A stretch of 64,000 bases of DNA, taken from NCBI RefSeq assembly GCF_041146395.1, contig NC_091006.1, forward strand, positions 7,136,001 to 7,200,000. Reading direction: 5' to 3'. Of this stretch, positions 56,800 through 64,000 are shown in pieces. Each line of letters opens with the position of its first letter. Within the stretch, counting starts at the first letter, position 1. A model generated the notes under the pieces. The model ran no database searches. It was given only the letters and a program-made list of their open reading frames with translations, and was not told the origin of the DNA. The DNA is from Eulemur rufifrons (lineage: Eukaryota > Chordata > Mammalia > Primates > Lemuridae). The translations under genes were made by a program, and so were the position numbers.

Positions 56800-56890
56800 A
56801 ATAGTCATCACACCCCCATTTTCATAGTACTCATTGTGTGCCAAGCTCTGACTCAGAACTATTCATGCACTGTTCTTTTCATCAGAGCTG
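56800..56890 (-). repeat. Possible MIR fragment, reverse orientation
   Basis: 'ctcattgtgtgccaagctct' followed by 'ctgttcttttcatc' resembles the reverse MIR 3' part. Confidence 0.4.
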
Positions 56891-56999
56891 CGTTTTCAGG
56901 GATGTGCTTAAATTAGAAATAGGTTGCCTTGCACATAACAGAGAAAAAAATAAATAACAGTGGCTGAAATAAGAGATAAGTTTATTTTCTCTGATTAAA

Positions 57000-57495
57000 A
57001 ACAAAAATCCCAGGGGTGCATAAACTTACACACAAATTACCCACAACAGCATTATTCATAATAGCCAAAAAGTGGAACCAACCCAAAATCCATCAACTGA
57101 TGAATCACTAAAATGTGGTCCAACCATACAATGGAATAAAAAGGAGTGAAGTACGGGTCTGTGGTACAACATGGATGAGCCTCAAAAACGTTATGCTAAG
57201 GAAGAGAAGACACAAAAGACCACACACTATATGATTCCATTTAAATGAAATCTCCAGAATGGGCAACTCTACAGTGTTGGAAAGCAGATTGGTAACCACC
57301 CAGGACTGAGGGACTTGGGGAATTAAGGAGTGACTGCTAAATGGATACAGGATTTCTTGCTGGAGTTAGGAAAAGGTCCTGGAATTGATTGTGTTAATGG
57401 TTACACAACTCTAGAAATACATTAAAACCATTTAACTGTATACTTTAAATGGGTGAATTTTGTGTGTCAATTATATCTCATTAGAGCTGTTGCCA
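57000..57495 (+). mobile_element. Old LINE-1 3' end
   Basis: 'cagcattattcataatagcc', 'atacaatggaataaaaagga', 'acacactatatgattccatt', then the 3' UTR ending 'tatatctcattagagctgtt'. Confidence 0.85.
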
Positions 57496-59399
57496 AAGAC
57501 AAAAATCCTAGGACCAGGAAACCCAATGACCTGAACCCCTACTTGCTGCCTGTTACCCTTAGCACATTGCCTCATGGCTCAAGACAGTTGCATGAGCTCA
57601 AGACATCACGTCTAAATTCCAGGCAACAAAAGCAAGGAAGGAAGGAGGGCACTACATTTCCCTTGCAACATGAATTACTGGAAATTGTGCAAACACTTCC
57701 ATTTACGTGGCTTTAGTGAGAATACAGAAATAAGCCCACACCTAGTTGCAAAGGAGGCTTTTCAATCCCTACATTACAGGGAGCCAAGCGTGAAGGGGGT
57801 TGAAATGGTGTCGAGTCAACTAACCAATCCATGTATGTGCCCAAGTGAAGTTATCAATCCCATTTTAAAGATAAGTAAACTGGGGCACAGGCTTGGATGA
57901 AAAGGCGCTGATGTTTCTGACGCAGCTGGTTTTGCAAGTGTTAGAAAAGCAAAAACTGGATTCAGCTGCTGCTACAGGGAGGCATTGCTGCTGCTGCCGC
58001 CGCCAGAGTGAAGAAGTGTTGCTGGAGTACTGCCCAGAACAGCAGACAGAGAGGAAGGCGCAAATCCCTTCTGCTTAAGGTGACCAGCACCCCCGGAAGG
58101 GGTTCCCAGGATGCAGAACTTTCAGTGCTAAAACTGGGAAAGTTCTGGCAAACTGGGACACATTGATTACCCTACTTCTGCAGTATCCTAGCAAACACTC
58201 TTGCCAGAGCCTAACATAGAACCATCTGGCAAAGCTGAAATGTGGCTTCTCAGCCCCAGCGTCACAAAGCAGAGGAGAGGAGGGTGGTTTGGAGCTGAGA
58301 GACAGTAACTTCATAACTAAGACTGACTCCTTAAGATCTTCCCGGTCCTCTCCAATCCGTCCTCTGGGCTGCTAGCAAGAGAAGCTTTATAAATAGATAA
58401 AAATGATCATTTCAGACTCTTGCCAAACATTTTTCAGTAGTTGCCTACCAGCCAATCAGGGTGAAATTTCAACTTTTTAATGCAGCATAAAATGTGCCTC
58501 AAAGTCGTCTTCAGTTATAACACAGTCTCACCTTCTCTCCTGAACTTTATGTTCCAGAAATATATACATCTTTGGGTTTCCTAAAGTAAATCATTATTCT
58601 CAAGCTTCTATCCTTTGAACATACTGTTTCTTTATCAGGATGAAAAGCACAGAAACCCCTTTTTTAGAAGAAAAATCAGGTCAGAATATGTGCTTCCACT
58701 TTAAGGATGGAAGTTAGCTTCCAATCAGTTAAATGTTAGCTGGATTTGAAGACCAAAGAAAATCGCAAGGCACATGTATTTTTTAATTACACAGTATTTA
58801 CTGTTCTCGAGTTTCTGACACCCAAGGAAAAAAAAAAGATAACGCTCCCAGTGCTAATGGAACGTGTTAGTTTTTCTTTCCTGTTAAAGATATTTATACT
58901 TGAATTCTTTTTAAGGCTCAAAAGAGCTTTAGATGAATTCCATAAAGGAAAAGCAATGGTGGGTTTGAAAATTAGAGATGGTTTATAAAATTTGATCAGG
59001 TGATATAAATGATGCTGCAGTAATTTACTAAGCTTTCTCGTAAATTCAAAGGTTTGTGTGGTTATCTGATTAAGAGAGTGATTTTGCTTTTTTTTTCTAT
59101 TTCTACCGCTGCATTTCTGTTTTTAAATTAAATGATTTGTGATAAGTCTTGTTTGCTTTTTCTGTTACATGAATTCCTTCATGAAGACTTCTGAGGCAAA
59201 TGCTGGGCCCTTTATGGGATCCTGTTGAATTCAATACCTCCCTCCAGCGGGTTGGATGGTAACTGTTTCCATGGGTGTCTTTCCACTATGCTAAACCTCC
59301 TTTGGGACAGAAAGTGTGACTTTTGATATATGGACTCCATGCTTTTAGCACAATATTTTTCCTATAGTAGACACTTACCCTACATTTTTTTTGAATGAA
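57496..59399. other. Intergenic sequence, mostly unassigned
   Basis: No supported gene. Near 57855 'cccattttaaagataagtaa' is MIR- or L2-like. A short CTG/CCG-rich stretch lies near 57970-58000 within a 61-codon open frame of no recognised family. 58400-58640 may be decayed L2. Confidence 0.4.
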
Positions 59400-59775
59400 T
59401 ATATATCACTTTTGATAAAACGGAGCTAACACAGAGAGTAGAAGTGTGGCTCCCAGGTACTGGGGATAGTAGGAGAAGGGGGAGATATTGGCCAGAGGAC
59501 ACAAACTTGCAGCTATGAGTAAGTCTGAAGATCTACTGTACAACATGACGACTGTAGTTAGTAATACTGTATCGTACACTTGAAATTTGCTAAGGGAGTA
59601 GGTCTTAAGTAGTCTCATCACATACACAAAAAGTTAACGATGTGAGGAGATGGATGTGTTAATTAGCTTGATCATGTTAATCATTTCACAATGTACAAGT
59701 ACATAAAAAAATTACATTTTGTATCTTAAATATATACATTTTTTTGTCAGTTATATCTTCATAAAGATGAAAAAA
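59400..59775 (+). mobile_element. Old LINE-1 3' UTR
   Basis: 'acaacatgacgactgtagtt', 'ttgctaagggagtaggtctt', 'tcacaatgtacaagtacata' and the 'tcataaagatgaaaa' end. Confidence 0.65.
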
Positions 59776-60357
59776 AGAATGAATTCAAATATAGCCCCAG
59801 CCAATTCCTATTCAACTTTGTTCAAGTTTATGGTTACCAGAGTCTCAGTCTCGGGGTGTTGTGTTTATGGGTGGGCGCTGGAGTCACTGCTCGGTTAGAG
59901 AGTTGCCGGTTGTCTGGCCCTGAGCACACGATTGAACTCACCAGGCCTGAGCTCCTTTCCTAAGAAAGGGATGGTAGTAACAGTACCTAGCTCATCCATT
60001 ACTATGAGCATAAACTGAGGCAATGAAATTTTAGGTTCAGGGCACAGTGCTGAGACTTCAGACAGAATGTAAATGTGAGCTATTTGAGTTATTTTCTTTA
60101 AAATGTGGTAAACGGAATTAACTTCATGATGTTGGTTTAAGGATGAAAGGAGTAATATGTTTGGTGACTACAATGATCTGGCAAAAAACAAAAAAATCAC
60201 TTGCCTAGTAAAGACCTGTGAGTCCAGCTCACTTTATTATAAAAGGAGAAGCTGTCAGGCCCTCCTCTAGCACCTCCTTGGCAAGGAATGAGACAAAGAA
60301 GAAGGAGCAGTTAATGGGTGACAGATGTCACCTTGCTACAAATGCACCTGAGCTGGT
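59776..60357. other. Unassigned sequence with a MIR fragment
   Basis: A forward MIR fragment at about 59890-60055 ('ctggccctgagcacacgatt', 'agaaagggatggtagtaaca', 'ttcagggcacagtgctgaga'); otherwise nothing assigned. Confidence 0.5.
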
Positions 60358-60451
60358 GTGTCCCTTTACTATCACTGCTATAAGCAAGTACCACAGACTG
60401 GGTGTCTTCAACAACAGAAATGTATTGTCCCACAGTCATAGAGGCTAGAAA
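60358..60451 (-). mobile_element. MLT1-type LTR fragment cut by a hAT element
   Basis: 'gcaagtaccacagactgggt' and 'cacagtcatagaggctagaa' are reverse MLT1A-like. The fragment stops exactly where CAGGGGTGGGGAACCTG begins. The rest of the LTR is not found on the other side. Confidence 0.65.
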
Positions 60452-60926
60452 CAGGGGTGGGGAACCTGCAGCCCTAAGTTAAGTTTGGCCTTTTGACTGA
60501 ATCTGAATTTTGCAGAAAAAAATCCCTTTATTTTTATTAATATATTTTGTTTGTCTTTTACATTTTTATTTTCTTTTTAAATACCAAAGAATAAAATAAA
60601 TTTCAATAAAATAATCCTCCCAGATTGACCAGCACAATTAGAATATTAGTAAACCATAAGGGCTAAATTGGTGGCTGCTCTGCTCAGGACTTAGTTCTAA
60701 CTTCCCCTGCCTGACTGGCACCACTAACACACAAGGCTGGTTGGTGAGAGTTTATGGGAGTAGAGGAGGCCAGTCTGTTATCAGCTTTTGACAGTGGTGC
60801 AATGTGTTTCTGTTTGAAATAGAATTTGTGAATAGTTGCACAGCTCAACAGTATTTTTTAATTCTGTCTACTTAACAGCCCATCATGTCAAAGAAGACCA
60901 AGAGAACGCTGAAGGAAGAAAACAGA

Positions 60927-61443
60927 TGGTCAGGGTGGGAACTCAGAGCACAGGATGAGAAAGAAGTCTCAACACAAAGATTAGGATAGAAAGAAGTAAA
61001 AAGTTTATTTTACTTTCCCCGACGCAGAGGGAAGGGCTTGGCACATGAAAGAAAGAAAGAAGTGTCAGCCAGGAGGATAAGGCGTTGGGGTGTTTTATGG
61101 GGATAAAGAGAAAGGAAAAAAAGCATTGCTGCTAACTGATAGCAAAAGCAGCTGAGAAACGGCTGTGCTGTTTTTTCCTTTATCTTTTTCCTCTTCTCTG
61201 TGAGGATGGTTTATTAGTCTTCTTGGAATCTGGTCTGGCAGGAACTGGGGAAGCATCATACACCTTCTATCTGCTCAGTTCTTTTCAAGTGCTGTGAAAA
61301 CAAAACTCTTAGAGGCCACACGTGGTTAATCAAACAAGGGGCTGTGATCTTTCCCTTCAAAGGGACAATTACATGCTGTGAATTTTCTCCCTTTTTTTCT
61401 GTTTATTTTTTTCTGTTAGTTTATTAGCAAGGGCGTGCTGTCA
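60927..61443 (-). mobile_element. Solo ERV1-like LTR inside the hAT transposase
   Basis: 517 bp with TG...CA ends and the 4-bp duplication CAGA on both sides (60923-60926 and 61444-61447), as expected of class I retroviral LTRs. On the minus strand a TATA-like 'cccataaaac' precedes an AATAAA ('aaaataaacttttta'). No viral coding sequence is present. Confidence 0.75.
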
Positions 61444-61670
61444 CAGATTTTTTAATGAGGATTGGGAATTGCAATATTATCTTGTTTCTGCTAAAGATAA
61501 GATGATTTGCTTGCTTTGTGATACTGCAATACCAACATTAAAGAAATTAAGTGCTCATCAGCCTTATAACTCTCATAAGGACCACAAATATTTTAAATTA
61601 GAGAGAGAGGCGGGAAAGGTTGTATTGTAGAAATTAAAAGATGAAAAGCAAAAGCAAAGACAATTCTTTC

Positions 61671-61710
61671 TTTTTTTTTTTCTTTGTTTTATACAGAGGC
61701 CCCAAAAGAG
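61671..61710 (-). mobile_element. 40-bp retroposed micro-insert with 13-bp target duplication
   Basis: The target agacaattctttc occurs at 61658-61670 and 61711-61723. Between the copies lies a T run followed by 'ctttgttttatacagaggcc' and 'ccaaaagag', that is, on the minus strand, a short 3' transcript end plus poly(A). Confidence 0.8.
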
Positions 61711-63302
61711 AGACAATTCTTTCAAGAAGCAATAAGACATGGAAATAATGCCACTGAAACAACTTATAAAGCAGCTTATATTCTTTGGAAAAAGGGGAAG
61801 CCATTCAGCAGAAATTGTGAAAGAATGTGTTGTCAAAGTTGTGGGATCCTTAGACCCAGATAACATTTCAAAATACAAACAACTGCATCTTTCAGGGAGA
61901 GCCACAACTGATCAGCAGCATGAATTACCCTTCAACTTAACAGAACAACTGCGTTCAATACTTCAAAATAAAATATATATTATTCAATCACTTTGAATGA
62001 ATCAACTGATACTACTGACTCGGCACAGATTTTATACTTCATTTCGGTCATAACAGGAGATTTTCTTTGCTACAAAGTGTTATTCACTTTGGACACTCTT
62101 GCAGACAGAACACGGGGAATAGATATCTTCAACAGCTTTCAAGATAAATGCCATGAAGTTGGACTGAATTTGGTAAATTTAGTGAGTGTATGTACAGATG
62201 GTGCACCATCCATGTTTTCCATGACAGGAAAACATGAAGGGTTTATTGCACAGATAAAAAAAAGTATTAACAGATCCAGATGCTCTCATTTCTTTTCTTT
62301 GTATCTTGCATCAGCAACATCTCTGTGCTAAAGCTACTATTTTAAGTGACACTTTGCAACAAGTTATAAGTATTGTTAACTATATTTGTGCAAATGCAAC
62401 ACAACATCACCAGTTTGATAACATGCCAAAGTTGAACGATGAGGTATTTGGTGTGGATTTTCCATATCATTCTAAAGTGGGTTGGCTATCGCACGGACAG
62501 GTGTTAGCCAAAATTTTACCTCTGCAAGAACAGATATTAAATTTTATGAAGAATATAATCAGCAATGTGAATTATTGAAAGAAGATTTCTATAGAAATGC
62601 AGCATTTCTGTGGGATATAGCAAATCAAAACAAATTGAATATTTCTTTGCAAGGTAAAACTAAGTCTATATATGAAATGTGGCGAAAAATCCAAGCATTT
62701 CAAGAAAAGTTATATTTTTTCAAAACACTTCCTCAAGGAAATTTCAGGTGAACATTTTCCCCAGTTAGCAAAGGTCATGGATGAACAGGATGATATATGT
62801 GAATCCTGTGAAGAATACGCAGCTGTTATAGACCTATTAACTGGAGAATACAATGAAATGTTCACTGACTTTGAGAATCAGGCCATCACACTCAAATTAG
62901 CATTTCAGCCTCATCTAGTTCATATCACCAAGGCACCTAAAGAACTACAGATGGAATTGATTGAGCTCTCAGTAGATGACATCTTAAAGTCATTGTTTGA
63001 TGGTAAGAAAGATCTAATTGAAATATGGGGAAATGCAGTAGAATACCCATGCCTTTGGCAACATGCCTGAGAAATGTTTTCTTGTCTTTGAATCTACATT
63101 CATGAATACCACTTTGAATCTACATTCTCCTACCTCACCCAAATCAAGATGCCCTTAAGGTCACAAATGACTGATGCCCATCCAGGGGATCAAATGAAAC
63201 TGCAGGCTTCCATGCTACAACCAAATATTCAAATGCTTTCCAACAAAAAGCAGACACAACAAAGTCATTAAAAGGTTAGTTAACTTTAAAATTAACAAAT
63301 AG

Positions 63303-63675
<373 letters not shown>

Positions 63676-63939
63676 TGGATATATTTTTGAGTCACATTCC
63701 TCGAGAGCTGAGAGGTCCATTTCCTTCTCTGGTATGGTGAGGAAAGCCCTAGACTGGGTCCCCAATCTGCCCTGCAGTCTTTGGACAAATCCCTTTTCCG
63801 CTCTACTAGGTTGGGGGCGAGGAGGAACTCGTGGAGTTCCAGTTGAGAGGAGTGGCATGGTTATTATTCCACACTGGGCGTCAGCACAGATGTCATTACT
63901 AAAATTAGGACCAAACAGGAGGCAAGGGACTGGATAGTT
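63676..63939. other. Unassigned sequence
   Basis: No gene or confident repeat seen. Confidence 0.4.
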
Positions 63940-64000
63940 GTTCAGCATGCTGAGTCCTTTACATAAACCATCTCATTTAATTTTTAGAACAACCCTAAGA
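63940..64000 (-). repeat. MIR fragment running off the window end
   Basis: 'gagtcctttacataaaccat' and 'ctcatttaatttttagaaca' are typical reverse MIR words. Confidence 0.55.

Larger units (their letters stand above)
60452..63270 (+). pseudogene. Broken hAT-family transposase (Charlie/GTF2IRD2-like), with left terminal repeat
   Basis: The left end 'caggggtggggaacctgcag' is a hAT-type terminal repeat. From the ATG at 60887 a BED-type zinc finger can be followed (CLLC...SHKDHKYF) across a solo LTR, then the hAT core in shifting frames: IVKECVVKV near 61820, NESTDTTD near 61996 (a first catalytic Asp is now Asn), CTDGAPSM near 62195, HQQHLCAK near 62310, GWLSHGQVLAKI near 62480, and the C-terminal dimerisation region STFSYLTQIK near 63118. 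Intact relatives cut and paste DNA; host genes GTF2IRD2 and ZBED-type genes carry related domains. Stops near 61630 and 61995 and several frame changes make this copy dead. The right terminal repeat was not found. Confidence 0.85.

Noticed and set aside
57893..58078. 61-codon open frame with a Cys/Ala-rich CTG/CCG stretch
   Set aside because: No family, no splice context and a low-complexity origin.
61739..63070. Possible domesticated hAT gene
   Set aside because: No single frame spans the core, the first catalytic Asp is Asn, and stops and insertions interrupt the N-terminal region.

Overview
The window is nuclear DNA of a primate, most likely a strepsirrhine and probably a lemur. The main reason is the Alu elements. 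Most young copies read 'cctagcactctgggaggcc' where human Alus read 'cccagcactttgggaggcc', and they carry an expanded A-rich linker between the arms (agaaagaaattatatggac...). Several have near-perfect target-site duplications. Older AluJ-type copies, MIR, L2, MER1, MER5 and MER20 fossils, MLT1/MST LTRs, a Hsmar2-like mariner and L1 families fit a primate background. The LINE-1 piece at 33.3-34.4 kb also does not look human.
Three protein-coding loci are supported. (1) At 1012-3128 (+) is the last exon of a KRAB-type C2H2 zinc-finger gene with 22 intact fingers; its upstream exons lie outside the window. (2) At 22667-14545 (-) is a complete coding set for a second KRAB zinc-finger gene: a 55-bp start exon (Met-Val-His), a 127-bp KRAB-A exon and a 3269-bp finger exon with 35 finger positions. 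The joined coding length is 3405 nt, an exact multiple of three. The two genes converge tail to tail about 11 kb apart and share an exon layout in which KRAB-A joins the finger exon with no KRAB-B exon in between. The linker of the minus-strand gene resembles human ZNF283, and the plus-strand linker recalls ZNF404, so a locus like human 19q13.31 is plausible but not proven. A CpG-rich segment at 29.64-30.23 kb with NRF1-like and ZNF143-like motifs is the best candidate promoter for the minus-strand gene. (3) At 42362-41460 (-) is an intact 300-residue vomeronasal type-1 receptor.
Nearly everything else is interspersed repeat. 4.9-12.5 kb holds an MLT1 LTR, Alus and a LINE-1 with a 5' inversion. 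18-28.7 kb holds MER1, L1, L2, MIR, MER20 and a long L1 3' end. 30.3-34.6 kb holds an L1 interrupted by a mariner, then a younger opposite-strand L1. 34.6-40 kb is AT-rich and mostly unassigned. 42.6-57.5 kb is Alu- and L1-rich. 57.5-64 kb holds old L1 and MIR pieces and a broken hAT transposase that carries a solo LTR and a tiny retroposed insert.
The zinc-finger genes probably encode nuclear, TRIM28-recruiting repressors of repeat DNA, and the V1R a pheromone-type receptor. They are neighbours by cluster history, not members of one pathway. I found no convincing new multi-gene system. The most notable items are the recently amplified finger array with its decayed, frameshifted tail, the intact V1R, and the nested transposon fossils.
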